From positions 15,846,464-15,910,463 of the forward strand of contig NC_045143.1 of NCBI RefSeq assembly GCF_008831285.2: 64,000 nucleotides of DNA, given 5' to 3'. The position numbers and the translations under genes are program-made. Of this stretch, positions 23,989-36,852 are shown one piece after another. The first letter of the stretch is position 1. The number at the start of each line of letters is the position of its first letter. The notes beneath the pieces are model-generated. The model saw only the letters and a list, made by a program, of their open reading frames with translations. It was not told the origin of the DNA and searched no databases. The stretch is from Nymphaea colorata. Taxonomy: Eukaryota > Streptophyta > Magnoliopsida > Nymphaeales > Nymphaeaceae.

Positions 23989-26900
23989 GTACAGTTGATT
24001 AACTGTGTAACATAATATATAACTTTTATTCACGTTATTTTTAATTGTAGATGACACGTTAGAGTGTCAAATGATGTCCTCGTCATCCCTTTCTGAAAGG
24101 GATGACAGCTGCCATCCCTTTTTAAAGGGGATTTACAAGGATAACCGTCTGCTCTCCTTTTTATTCCCTTCTAAAAAGTGAGTGTGCATGTGTGTGTGTG
24201 TGTTATGCATGAAAAGGGGAGACGAGAAAAAAGGATACAAAGGGGGGAGAGAGAGAGAGGAAAAAAAGGGATTTTTCTTTTACTGTGAAAGGGGGATGAG
24301 TGCAGTCAGCAGCACCCAGATGCGTTCTGTGCCGCATCCATTATCTAGTAAGGAGGCTCTCAAGAATAAGTTGATCCAGAAAGGAGTGTCTCCTTATAGG
24401 AGGTGCTGCCCCTCCTTCCCTCATTTTTGGTTAGATAATAAACAGAGCAAGAATAGACCAACCACATCTCTTTTAATCACTTGCCTCGTATTTAAATATA
24501 ACACCCAACGGTTATTTATTTAGCTTTGCTGAACAGCTTTTATATATATACATACATACATACATAATATCTCCTTATCCAAGTTGTCCACCAATTTTAA
24601 ACTTTGTTGTCTCTCATATAGAGTGTTTGATATTGACATTTATGTTGATAACCACGAAACTTAGCTTGCTAAAGAAGAAGCACACCATTGCAAAATAGGC
24701 CAACAAGCATCATTTAGTCTGTAAGGTTAGGCAAACTAGACCAATAGTTGCAAATATACAAGCCAAAAGTGATCATCTTACCAGGCTCAGCCCCATGAAT
24801 GAAACCTAAAACTCACCTAGCAGGCTAGCACTCGAATACAACAGCTTCACATTTTCTAAATCAACTATCACAAGCTTAGGTACCATATGAACACTTGATT
24901 CAAACTCCAAAGTGTTTTATGACATTACATGATGCTATATCATTTTTTAACCTTCAGCTGATGTAATTTGCATTTTTCAGTTTAGCTTTTATCAAATTCC
25001 TCCATATTAGCACTATTTGCAGAAGGTGTTTCATGACATTAGTCAATTTGACTTGCATTTTCAGTTCAAGTTATATACAGTTCCTAATATATTTGTGCTA
25101 TCCATTTCAGGACAGCCATGTACTTGAGAGAATCCACAAATTAAGGCATATTGGATATCACTCCTAGTAGAGTGCGCACTTTTTTCTAGTTGTAAAGGAA
25201 AATGGAGAATCATGGCCATATAGGACAGCTCTAAATATGAAGAATAACCAATTAAATACTTATATGAAGGTAAAAAATGATTGGTCATAAATACTTGCAA
25301 ACAACTAAAGAAAAACAACCGTTGAGGTCATAAAGAGGGAAAACAAATCTTAAGGGGTAAACAATTACACTAAGGACAGAAAACAGGAATAGTATGAGAA
25401 CAGTAGATGGCAAAGAGTCCAATCGAGCACAACTAAAATATATTACCTGAAAAGGCATCAATTACATTTTTGTAGGGCGAGCCTTTCATTTGCATTTGCC
25501 TTCTCACAGTATCTAAAGGGTAACACATGAGAGTAGCCAGGCTTGCAGACACCAGTGCAGTTGCAAGTGATGATTCTGGTCGGCTTTGGTATCTCTCAGG
25601 AAGAGATTTCTTAACACTGGTAAGAAAAGGGCACTTAGTCCTTCAGACACCTAAATAGCTACAATCAGCTACTTGATCACAAAACAAATCAAGAAAGACA
25701 TGAACTCACACATCATAAATACAAAAGTTAACAGCAATATATGGAGCTATGCTCAGAAGAGAAGGTCCAAGACCACTATAAAAGGAAGCCCATCCTTCAT
25801 CTCGTAACATGGCTAGAGCAACCTGAAAAAAAATTGTCCACATTTAACAAGTTAAACAAAGTAAGGAGAAACAGAGAAACAGATATGGATTCAGTTTTTC
25901 AAAAGACAAGTGAAACAGACATCTAATCATAAATTGACCTGAGTCATTGTCTTACAGCCTGGTTCAACTGCCAACCTTAACCTTAGAACATCTAAAGGAT
26001 ATGTTATCTGCCAAAACCGATATCAAGCTTAGAACAAACAAAAACTGCAAAGTGAAAAAGTAACCGTCCTTCCTCAAGAATACTCCAACTTACAAGAGTT
26101 GCTGTCATGCCAGCACATGCTCCAGAAACCAATCTGCCAGCAATAGAGAGTTCCTTGTCTTGACCTTTAATAAGTTTCTACAGAAAGATACTACTGGCTG
26201 TTACCATCCATTATTGCAAAAGGAATTAATATTCCCATCTAGCAAGGCCTGCAAAGTTCTTGGTGTAATTTCTTTATTCCTGCTTAGCATCACTTCAGAT
26301 TAAGAAGATCTGATCATGCATTACATTCTTTAAGACAAAAGGTAACTTTAAGAATCATGCTTCACTATTTCAAGACGCACATAAATCCACTACTTCAAAA
26401 GAAAAAAATTCCGGTTAACATGTCTCTTTGGTCTCTGTGTTTAAAAGAATGAAAGAAGTGATACAAAGATGCAGTGAACGTAAACTAGTTAACCATGCTT
26501 CATAACCAATATACAAGAATTACTCTGAGTAATTAATGTTAGAAGGATTAAATGTGATAGGAAATCAGATTCATTAATTATAGGAAATCAGATTCATTAA
26601 GTATTTAATTTCCTTGAGAAATTCCAACTAGGCACCAGCCTCTCCAACCAAGAATTTGGAATTAGTGAAGCATGAAAACCCAATTAGTTTCCACGAATTT
26701 GAAGACTTTATTTGATAGTATTTGTACCTCACAATTGCCATGAAAGAAATAAGTTTCTCAAACCAACCTTTCCATGGCCATGTGGTAGCAAGAATTTTTG
26801 TCAAACATATAATCCAGCTTCAAGGCCTGGTAGCAAAGAGCAGAGGGGAAATTAAGTTGGTTAAATTCCAAAGAGAGTATCTTTTAGATGAGTGTCCCTT

Positions 26901-29021
26901 TTCACATGGATATGAGTAAACATCATATCAGATGTGTATCACGTGAAGAAATGGTAATGATAAAAGAAAGATAAGACCTTGTTATTCATTAACAAATATG
27001 CATACACTAAAATGCAAAGATGAAAAAAAAAATGACAAGCACTAACAAGATAATACTTCATACAACAGCTAAAATAGACCATAAAGACAAGATCAAATAA
27101 GGAAGCTATCACATGCTTACAAATGGATAGATATTGAAAGACTATAGAAAATAAAAAATGTCAATAACCACAAAACAAAACAACTCTGTCCTACGAATTA
27201 GAGTTCTTTAACTCTAATACCTTGTATGCTTCATATGAGAACAGCTGCACGGCACTATATGGAATGATCCGCATGACCTGAAAATTGATACAAGAAAAAC
27301 ATCTACACTTTGCATAATAAAAATGCCCTGTTTGCAAAAGAAGGCAGCACAAAAGTCAGCATACCTGAGGGAGATTCCCTTTCCAATAACCTTTAACACC
27401 ATCCTCTTTTCCTATCATCATTAATGCCTGAAATTGCAGTGTCAACAAATTAACTTTCACTAGGTTCAACTGTTTCAATCCAAAATAAAAGAAACAAAAT
27501 ATAAGCTACTAGCTTCTACTTTCTGCAGGAAAATGCTCGACACTGGATGCCTTTTAATTTGCTATTCATCAGGTTCTCAAAATGAAAATGCTGGAAGCAA
27601 CAACAGCTAACATTCAAGTCAAAGATAACAAACAGGCATTGACATGCAGAAGCGATGTTCACTTTCTTTTTCTTTTCCAATTCCTCTATGTAATATAAAT
27701 ATGCTTACTTGAACAGGAGATCGATCCAAAAGGATCTCGAAGAAGAATTGAGACATACTTCCAACATCAAAGATCATGAGAAATAGATGCAAAATAATTT
27801 AGACAAAGAAAACCAAAGGTTATAGATCAATTACACATGGAAAAGGTTTCCTCACATATCGGCATAAACGAAATTTTGGTTATCTGCAGCAAAATAGTTC
27901 CACTCTATTGTTTGCCAACTCTGGGAAACTGCAGCTTGCAATCTTTCCTCATGATGATATGAAAAGAAAAACTTTATGCCAGGGGATCGAGAAGCCAGTG
28001 GCGTACTACTGAGATAGCATCATCGGCCATATTTTATCAAAAAGGAGATGGAGCAAACGCAAAAAAAGTTGGAGCACCTAAGTTTGAAAACTAACCTCGA
28101 CGAGCGTATGCATCAAAATCTATCTAATAACGAGACTGCCGGAGGAAGCAAAAAAGTTGAAAGATTGCAAAGAATTCAATAAAGCTCGCGAACTCACTAG
28201 GCTCTGTAACAGATACTAGTGAAGTGGCGCACTTCAAAACATCGTTTCCATTCTTCCATATGTCCATTGGATGGTATGGCATTCGGCGTCTATTTATACT
28301 TTTGTTCAACTACCCGGAGTTTGCCAATTTACAGAACAAGCTATTCTTCGCGAGCTCTTTCGTGGCAAGATCTGAAGCCCAAATTTGACTAAGCTTAATC
28401 TTAGTTAGTCCATGCAAGGAAAACGATTCAAAAAAGTGGGTGCATACGTGGAGACACCAAATCTAATGGCAGTAAAAGGAACCAACCTCAAGGAACCCGA
28501 TGCCCTTCTTCGTACTTCCTTCTACAACCCGCAAACCATGAGTCTGTCAGAATACCACGACAAGTTAAAGAATATAGAGTAGGGAACCGGATAACGAAGA
28601 AAACGAGAAGGAGGTTGGAGAGAGAGAGACGGACCTGCATGAGAAGCTTGATTCTATCAAGAGGGGCAGTAACAGTCTTGGCAGCGGCACCGGCGAAGGC
28701 CCCGGCCGAGAACAGGGCGACGTCTTTGGGTACGAAAGATAGTAATGCCAACGGGTGCTTCAGGAACTGCTCCACGCTCAGGAGATCCTTGGAACCAGTA
28801 TCCACCACATGACCTTCCTGCTTCTTCTTCATCCCCTCCTTGTCGAGGAGAAGCGATGCGAAGCACCCAGCTGCGCCGTCCTTGCCCCCAACCTCGGCGT
28901 ACTCAGGGGAAGAAGATGACAAGGAGAGGCAGAAGGGCTGGCCATTTGAACTTTCCGAATTACGATATCCCAACGGTCGAAGTGAGGGGATTTGTCGCCA
29001 TTGCACTCTTCCTTCTCTCAT
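22239..29021 (-). CDS. TAAC: Thylakoid/plastid ADP,ATP carrier, mitochondrial carrier family
   Basis: Ten exons on the minus strand, in coding order: 28635-29021, 28487-28543, 27365-27427, 27221-27277, 26094-26177, 25939-26007, 25710-25822, 25447-25616, 22427-22505, 22239-22332. They join to 390 residues; all introns are GT-AG. The family moves ADP and ATP across plastid membranes, and Arabidopsis TAAC (At5g01500) exchanges ATP for ADP across the thylakoid. Three carrier repeats each show PxDxx(K/R): PLDRIK (about 120-125), PLDVLR (220-225), PLDTVR (310-315). The Ser-rich N-terminal about 90 residues fit a plastid transit peptide. The RRRMMM hallmark of mitochondrial AACs is absent; RRQMQMKG is present instead, as in TAAC. 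The start ATG at 29019-29021 is the first in frame. A shorter overlapping frame (MATNPLTSTV...) starts just inside and stops early. Intron 8 is unusually long (2.9 kb) and full of repeats. Confidence 0.93.
23470..23503. repeat. (CT)n microsatellite in TAAC intron 8
   Basis: CT run followed by CCCCACACACACACA. The partner in the right arm is the GT/GA run at about 36182-36228. Confidence 0.9.
23927..23984. repeat. (TA)n microsatellite, about 29 units
   Basis: Longest pure TA run in the window, inside TAAC intron 8. Confidence 0.95.
24082..24106. repeat. Perfect 11-bp inverted repeat (hairpin)
   Basis: GTCATCCCTTT, spacer CTG, AAAGGGATGAC. A related CATCCCTTTTTAAAGGGG follows 9 bases later. 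It lies in TAAC intron 8 and is perhaps part of a small transposon. Confidence 0.8.
24298..24500 (-). repeat. Dispersed repeat D, copy 1 (inverted partner at 30.6 kb)
   Basis: Contains GAGTGCAGTCAGCAGCACCCAG, CAAGAATAAGTTGATCC, AAAGGAGTGTCTCC, AGGAGGTGCTGCC and TCATTTTTGGTTAGATAAT. The reverse complement of 30560-30745 shows the same order. It may be a small non-autonomous element, since GCAGCACC near one end and GGTGCTGC further in are complementary. Confidence 0.65.
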
Positions 29022-29534
29022 TGAAGCAGGATCCTTCGTTCGTCAAACAGCAGAGAGAGAGAGAGAGAGAGAGAGAGCGAAGGAGGAGGTAGGAAAGGCC
29101 CCTAGCGTGACTGCATATCCGACTCAGCTCGCGCTTCTGATAACGCAGAATACCCAAAATATCCAGCTCAACGCGCACCCTCCCTAGTCCCACGACGGCC
29201 ACTTTGGCACTTTCCTTCCTTTGTACCGAACTCCTCCTAGCTAGTCCTCCCATCACTCCCTTCCGAACAGTACACGACCCACTTATTATTATTAGCTTTA
29301 ATAAAGTCGTTTCTTTAATTGAGTGGAAAGCTAATTAAAACATATATTTTAACTTTAAAAATTCTAGAAAATCTAGAGTGTGATTACAAATACAACAGAA
29401 AAATTAATAAATTACTTTTTATTAATAACCTACTAATAATACCCTATTTGGGAACAAAACTTAAAAAAAAATAAAATGAATAACAAACACAAGAAACTGC
29501 TCAGAATTTAAAAGTGATAAGTATCAGTCATCAA
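29022..29534. other. Region upstream of TAAC
   Basis: Holds the TAAC 5' UTR with a (GA)n run at about 29047-29078 (read as (TC)n on the TAAC strand), then AT-rich sequence from about 29280. No TATA box was chosen. Confidence 0.5.
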
Positions 29535-29770
29535 CATATAACAAATTGTATGGGAAACATGATATTTAACTAACAGTTTCATAATTGACATTAGAATACA
29601 AGATTTTTGTTTCTCCACTGGGTACCTACAAAATAATATATTTTTCCTTCTTTTTATTTTATTTTTCACGCGTGCAACGTGCACGCACCAGAATGGAATT
29701 TTCGGCTTTGCTTGTAAGCCCGTATAAAAGTGAATATGGTGTAAAAGTTTTGTTCTCCATTTTATTTGAA
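29535..29770 (+). repeat. Dispersed repeat E, copy 2
   Basis: Plus-strand partner of 18700-18945 (inverted orientation), with shared words GTGCACGCACCA, GCTTTGCTTG and GTGAATATGGTGTAAAAGTT. Confidence 0.7.
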
Positions 29771-30559
29771 AAGCTTTTGACCAGAAGGACACAAAAATGC
29801 TCACCCGATTTGGGAACAGAAAACCTTCACAAATGTAAAAAATACAATTGGGTCTTTTCCGAACCAAAAAGGAAAACAAAACAAGGTTAGGGATGATAGC
29901 AGTCTTCATTTTCATTTTTCAGTGGAGGGCAGAATATCAGCTTCTTTAATTTCATGTTCAGTTCAATTCAATTCAATTCTGGTGGATGGGAATATTAATT
30001 CCTTTTGCAGTCATAGATGGTAACAGCCAGTAGTATCTTTCCGTATAATATAAACTTATTAAAGGACAAGATTGGTTGCTGGAGGAGAATGACAGCAACT
30101 CTCCTTGCTGAGGAAGGAGGGTTACTTTTTCACTTTGTTGTGAGCTTGATATCGGTTTGGGCAGATAACGTATGCTTTAGATTTAAAGCTGTAAGGCAGT
30201 GATGACTCCGCTCAATTTATGATCTGTTCATTTGTCTTTTGGAAAACTGAATCTATATTTGTCTGTTTTACCTTTCTCGTTTAAGTGTCTCGAGGAGTAA
30301 GTGCCCTTTTCGTACCAGTGTTAAAAAGAAAGAAATCTCGACACCAAAGCCCTGCCCGAATCATCACTTGCAATGCGACTTTTACTTTTTAAAGTGAGAA
30401 TCTCTCAAAACACATATTTTTATACAACTTAGATCCAAAACTATCAAAAGCAAACCAAATATTACATTAATAAAAGAAAATTATCATGTTTTGCGGTCTC
30501 ATCCCGTCACTCCCTTCTCCCTCTATCCTCTCCTTTTTTTCACGCGTGACCCACAAACG
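29771..30559. other. Gene-free stretch
   Basis: No gene recognised. AT-rich sequence with short polypurine runs and no clear repeat structure. Confidence 0.45.
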
Positions 30560-30745
30560 ACACTCACTTCTTAAACACAGGGGAGCAGACTCATGTGGCT
30601 GGTCCACTCTTCCTTGGTTTATTAATTATCTAACCAAAAATGAGGGCAGCACCTCCTAAAGGGAGACACTCCTTTCCGGATCAATTTATTCTTGATAGAT
30701 TCCTTCCTAATCCTAGATAATCTGGGTGCTGCTCACTGCACTCGT
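30560..30745 (+). repeat. Dispersed repeat D, copy 2
   Basis: Inverted partner of 24298-24500. Confidence 0.65.
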
Positions 30746-30781
30746 CGCTTCTGTTTGGTTATGTTTGTTTCACTTTGGATC

Positions 30782-30867
30782 TCAAATCCACAATGATTTA
30801 AGATTCCCGGATTACAAATCCATGGATTTAAGATCAAATCCACAATGATTTAAGATTCCCGGATTAC
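30782..30867. repeat. Two-copy tandem repeat, period 52
   Basis: TCAAATCCACAATGATTTAA followed by GATTCCCGGATTAC occurs at 30782-30815 and again at 30834-30867 without change. Similar AAATCCATGGATT words recur at about 58960-59000, suggesting a MITE family. Confidence 0.9.
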
Positions 30868-31400
30868 TGCTTTAATTTAATTCTACCATCTACCGGTGAC
30901 CACAAACATGATCCGGACCTATTGTTGTGAAAGGGAGAAAATAAAATTTCCTTTGGAATTTTAAAATTTTATGCATATATTTGTCGGTTAAAATCGCTGA
31001 ATCGGAAGCGACTCCCAATGTGGGCAGCCTGATTCGATTGCGAGACCGAACTCGGAAGCACAGACGCAGCATTTTTAGTTTTTCACTTTTTTTTTCAGTT
31101 AAATATTTATGTAACACATTATCCGACCATCAGATACGACGGAGCTAAAAGCTTTTTTTTGGTAGGCTAAACAAATTTCAATTTCTTTTCCAGGCCAGTG
31201 TCCTTCGGTTCCATTTCCGACCAGACATTTTTAGTTTTTTAATTATATTGCTATACAATTAGTGATAGTTGAAATTTCTCACAAAATAGGATTTAGGTTG
31301 TTGATTTTCAAGGGGCCGCAATATAAAAATAACAGGCATCATTAAAATATCCATTTTGTGGCTCTAAGTCGCACAATCCTTTTGCCCTTTTTGAAACCAA
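30868..31400 (+). repeat. Dispersed repeat A, copy 2
   Basis: The part 30985-31370 pairs with 20255-20645 (inverted). The part 30875-31030 pairs directly with 38885-39185: CTA.TGACCAC, ATCCGG.CCTATTGT, AAATCGCTGAATC.GAAGCGA.TCCCA.TGTGGG. Confidence 0.68.
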
Positions 31401-34400
31401 GTGTAGGAGCTTAACGGCTTCCCATTTAGCAATTCAAAAGCCAAGGGCTGCAGCCAGCAAATAGCACTACACCAAGCGTTGGCTACGAAGAGTGCTTAGG
31501 TATAGACACGTTAGCGCGCGAGGTTTGACTTTGAGAATAAAATATTCTCCCACGCAATATTAACTCCCGCCGGATTTGGGGAAACGCATTCTCGAAGGAG
31601 GGAAACGAGAGAAGGGAAAGGTCGAGAGAGAGTGGGGAAGGCTAGGTTTGCTGATGACTCCTTCCGTCGGCCTCAAGATGAAGTACGCTCTGTCGCTCTC
31701 TGCTTCTGCCATGCAAAAGAGGAAGAAGAAGTGAAGGACAATGCTTGAGTTCTCTACATCTGGACACATATACTCTCTCCCTATCTCTCTCTCTTTCTCT
31801 GCGTCTGGGAAAACTGTAGGCAGACTAATCCTTTTGCTTTGTACTTTGCTATTTCAGGTTATGATTTCTATTACTGCGTGTTTCCCAAATTGGTTTTCTG
31901 TCATCGTATTCTTTGTTTCTGCAGTAAGGAAAGGTATATCAATCTTCCTTTTCATTTTTGTTTGCTGCTTATATGATTATGCTTTCATTAAACCAGAAAG
32001 AACAGAAACACACTTCTATTTTATTGCATATGTGATGCATCAATTTCTAATATGAGTATGTGATTACTGCCGCTTTATATTTCCTTAAATTATTTTTTCT
32101 GCAATTTCTAGTATCATGATTCACAATTTAGTGGTGGATTTCACTATTAGAAAAAAATATGTACCTTTAATCTTGTGGCGTCTAGTTTTCTAATCTGTGT
32201 TGAGAACAAATGTGCCCTCTATGTGTTACATAGAAGTTTAAAATATGAGTACATGCATGCCATGCATGGATCTAGTGTTGTTTAGGTCTCATCTCATCGT
32301 CTCAACATAACCACTCTTTTCATCTCATGGTAACTGGTCCTTACAAGTTAATCCATCTATATGTTCTTATACTTAATGCAGTGCAACAAAAGCCTCTGTA
32401 GTCGACATCTCCGAGGAAGATCACCAGCAATAATCTCTGTAGCTAGCTATGGCTTAAGCCGTCGATGCCGGACGAGCTCTAAGTCCAACCTTATATATAG
32501 CAAGCGACTGAAGCTTTTGCCTCTCCAAGATTGCCGGAATAGTGGACGATTCTCCAGATACAGGTGCTACCTTCTCTTTGACCCGTCTGAAGGTTGAGGC
32601 GAAGGAAGATAAACGTATAACAGCTTGGCTTTCTATTTTGTTTTTCGTGTTCCATTGGAATATGATTAGTGTGGGTAGAAACATATAGTTTAAATAGACT
32701 TTATTAATTTTTTATGGCATTAGTTTTGATGAAGTTTTCCTTGCTAGTATTTGGTCGTTTAATTTTGTATCCTCATATTGAGAAAGGGTCTGCTTTTACA
32801 TTTTTTGTAGTCATCTTAAGTGTTCTATGTCTTGCTTGGTGCGACTATTTTGACTAGTATGTATTTATTTATCCATAAATCTGGACAGTCTACTGCATTG
32901 GTGAACAATTATCACATTAATGAATTTTTTCTCATTCATGCTGTGTCACTCATTCAAGGATGCAGGGGTTTTAGATTGTCTTGCATGATGTGGCTGTTTT
33001 GACTAGCATGTATTTATCTATCCATAAATCTAGACAGTTTCCTGCATTGGTGAACAATTATTGCATTAATGATTTTTTTTTATTCATGCTGTGGCTGCTG
33101 GGGGGTTTTGACTTGCTCCCCTTTGATTGAGGCTTTGTTTTTTAATCCAGTTCTTTCCTAGACCAATCTCATAGCTGTTTTTTTTTTTTTTGAGGCATTG
33201 CAGATAGTGTGCTTAATTTTTATCTTCTTTTACATGTTTGCCATATTCCATTGTCATTATTTTCTTGTATTCACATTCACGACTAATCATCGTTGTTGTC
33301 TTTGTGTCCTTGATATTCTTTTTTAGCTTTTCCCTTTCCCCCTTCTTGGTTCTGGTTCCGCCCTATGCTTGGCTGGGAAATTTCTTTTCCACATTGGAGA
33401 ACTTGGAGTGAGGGTTAGTTCAAAATTTTGTCATGATGTAAGAATATTTTCTAGGGTGAAATTATTTTGAGCAACCTTGCAACTCATGCTTGTTATTATT
33501 TAGGGAAGCTCTTTTTATATCTTTTTTCTATTTACTCATTCCCACTATTTGTGGAACTAGAACCCTTATTCACTAAGAACCCCATATGCGTCAAGGACTT
33601 GTAGTCTCTAGGTCATTCATCTTTTGTAGAGGAACTTGTAGGAGAGTGTGATGGAGCTCATTGTTCTACATCCTACCAACCTATTACACAGGCCACTGTA
33701 GTTTCATAAACACTCTTTCTTTGGGGAAAAGAGAGATTCCCTATATTGGAAATGTATCATTTGATGTCAAGAGTTTTCCAAAAGTTTTATTTCAATTTTA
33801 GCCCTATATTTGTTCAAAAGGAGATTTTTGCACAATGGTATGCCGTCATTTTATCTTTAGTATTCTTCTAAGTAAAAGGAGAAACTTTCAAATCCTTGTT
33901 GTCAGTCAACGGGAGGTAAAACTGGAAAGAATATCAATATGAGTAGTGAGAAAGAATCCAATGACATTGAGGAAGTCAAAGATTAGGAAAAGTTATTAGT
34001 CTTAGGCTCTTAACAATCAAACATTTGCAAGGGTTTAGCAGGAGAATGCTATGATAAGGAAGCCTTAGCGTCTTGTAAAATCTTGGCAGGTAGCAAAATG
34101 AGAGTTGAAAATGAGCTCAGGGCAGGTGTACTTGTTTCTTTGGGTCAATATGTGAGAGTACCAGGAAGATGTAAGGTTGATTTTCATCTCTCCTGTGAAA
34201 TTATGTGACCTATGTACTTTTGTCTAGTTGTGGCCTGAAGCCTTTTGATCTTGAGCAAGTAAGTCTGAGGGGTATTCTGCACCTGCTAGCCTAAGCCCAA
34301 CTGGTTTGAGAGCTGCCGTCGCTATAGGGGTTCAGTAGAAAGCCCAAAAAGCGCAGCATTGCACACGACAAAACTACACAACCACCAAAGAGGTGGAGCT

Positions 34401-36119
34401 TTGTAGTAGCTTTTGAGGTGGTGAGGTATTTCCCTCAAAAGTGAAAGGTGGCTTAATTAGGGAAAAAAAAAGCAAAATGAAAAGAAAAATTCAGAATCAA
34501 AAGCAAAAAAAAAACAAAAGGAAAATCAAAACAAGAAAAGGAAAAAAAAAATGCCTGCCAAGAGATGGATGACATGAACACTGAACTCTCAAAGTATTGA
34601 ATGCAAAGATCTTTTGCAGATGGATGGTTCTAGGTCAATATTTGTTCCTTCTTTATGACTTTCTATGAAGTTGAGGACAATTCCTCTATGTTCATGTTTT
34701 GAAAATGGAGATAAATCTTTTTTGGAGATTCGACAACATTGGCGCGAAATGAATCCTAAGACTTGATGAATACTTCTGGTAAAGAAGGCTATATCTCCTC
34801 CACACTACGGGCACTCGAAGCCTATGGGGCAAAGAATTGAAAGTTTTTTTGAGCTATTTTGAAGGCAAATCTTTTGCAAAGAAAAACTTGACATCTTTTG
34901 CTACATTCTTGGCTCCTGGATAGTGGAGCGATCTAGTTAAGACTTGATGGATGCAAGCCTTTCATTCCTTTGATGCTAGTCCGTTCACGGAATGGATGAA
35001 GCACCTCAAATTTAGTCCACTCATGCTAAGCGTGATGCCTTCCCCGCTGTTCCCTAGATTTACTTTTTGCCTCTAAATTTGATTTCAATCTTTCTCTCCA
35101 ATACAGTTTTCAACTAAAACCTCAACATTTTCCCTCTTGCTCTATTTTAGAATCCTAGCTATGGAGGCACCCCCTTAGGTCCTGTGAGGTGCTTAGGTGT
35201 TGTGTGTCCCTGTTCGTTGTATCTGCCTCAAAATGCCAAATGCCCTCTTAGGAAACTACAGAGACACATAGGGGTTGTTTAGCATGTAATTTGTTAAGCA
35301 GAAAAAAATTTGGTTGGCCCCAATGAAATGAACCTAAATGGCATGGCATCACTGTACTGGTATGTTCATGAAGGTTTTTGATATGGCATAAGAAGAATTT
35401 TGAGCAAAAAATTCTTGATTAGCATCACTGTACTGGTACCTTTCATATTTATGCATGATTGTCTTCTTCTAAGTACTTGTATTCCCATGTTTATGCATGA
35501 TTGTCTTCTTTCTAAATACTCGTAATACACTTGCAAAATTAGTGTTGAACTCTATATTAACATTAAGTTGCTTTGCAGCCAATGTCATTGGAATAATATC
35601 AATGGTTTTTGGAGTTATTGGTCGTCTTTCATTGACATTGTTTCTCACCTCGGGTGCAAAGTTTGCAGCATATGTGTGAATTAGAACTGAATCTTTTTTA
35701 AGTGTCAGGATTCAATGGACTGACATACAAGAAGGGTAATTCAGATGTGACTTCTCAAAGAAACCATATTGGTGCAAGCTATTTATTTTCTGAAAAGCTT
35801 TGAGCCAGTAATATGAGGTTTGTATACAGATGGCCATTCTTGCAAGTTTAACATATATTTAATTTTTCAAATGCATTTAGATGCCATTTTCATTGCGCTA
35901 TTACCATTTTGTGCAGCTTGTGTCATGTCTGCCAATGTGGTGAAACTTTCGAGGAAACTGCACAATTGAATGTTTCGCTATGGCTACTAGGTCCTTTCTA
36001 TAAACCTGATACTCTTTAGTCTCTGAGCTGGCTAACTAATGTTGAATTGGATTTTCTTTTGTTCATTTGTTTGATAGTCCACTGCCAGTGTGGGTTCTCG
36101 TGAACCTTTTTGCATCTTG
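31401..36119. other. Gene-free stretch between repeat A and the duplicated TAAC fragment
   Basis: I recognise no gene. It holds a two-copy repeat with period about 150 (about 32847-32995 and 32996-33110, sharing TTTGACTAG.ATGTATTTAT and TGCATTGGTGAACAATTAT). A pair of 34-bp tandem units lies at about 35451-35524 (TTATGCATGATTGTCTTCTT). A region rich in A-tracts is at 34440-34560. In Arabidopsis a RUS5 gene (At5g01510) sits between TAAC and AIRP2; I saw no sequence suggesting it here. Confidence 0.45.
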
Positions 36120-36182
36120 TAAGTTTGTTTTCCATTCCATGTATTCCAAGGCCGCAGGAACCAGTGTACATCAAGTTGTGTG

Positions 36183-36231
<49 letters not shown>

Positions 36232-36844
36232 TCCTCCTTATGGGAGGAGGGTGTGGGTTTGTCAGTTTTGTGATCTACGTGATCTATTTAGGAGTCTGCT
36301 AGTAGATATTTAGGCAATTGAGGAATTTAAAAATCAATAGCTCATGGTATTCTCAAGTCTCTAAAAAAAATTCCATCGGAGAAAGCATCCATGAGTTTAT
36401 TCCTAACAAAAAAAACTTGCTGTTTACATCTGTAGGATCTGGCCTTGCCAGCATGCGTTGGAGGAAGATCATAGCTGTCTATGAGTATTTCTGTAATGAG
36501 GACTCTATCAATGTTGAAGTTGGACATTTGCTCTAGGAAGAGGTTTAATGATACTGTAAGTGAAGCCTTTGTTCCTTTTGAGCTCAAATTACTAATACTA
36601 ACACTACTAATTAATTTTGACATTTAAATGAACTATAGAAAAAGAAAATTCCTAATTTTGTTGAAGTTCAAAGAGAAAGTTCTACATTTCACAAGTTTGA
36701 AGGGAAATCTGAATCTGAAGCGTCCTGTGAGCAGCAGTTTAATCCTTGAGGTAGGTTTTCAACCTCTGATTATAGAGCTATGAATTTGCATTGCGAAGAA
36801 TGGTACACACACCATGTTCTAGGAGACACCTGAAAGAACCAAGA

Positions 36845-36852
36845 CTGCCAAG
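36845..36852. repeat. Left 8-bp target site duplication CTGCCAAG
   Basis: Identical to 37735-37742. The uninterrupted site exists once, as CTTGGCAG at 22798-22805, in the parental arm. Confidence 0.9.

Noticed and set aside
28960-29256. Minus-strand frame of 98 codons overlapping the TAAC start
   Set aside because: It is the TAAC leader in another frame; the CT-rich run is read as Ser-Leu repeats.
32361-32597. 78-codon frame and exon-like patch reading ATKASVVDISEEDHQQ
   Set aside because: Looked briefly like a prefoldin-type N-terminus, but stops follow at once and no continuing exon was found.
36342-36623. Related reading frames at 36342-36623 (-) and 23046-23309 (+)
   Set aside because: Their similarity reflects the inverted DNA duplication of intron sequence, not a shared protein.
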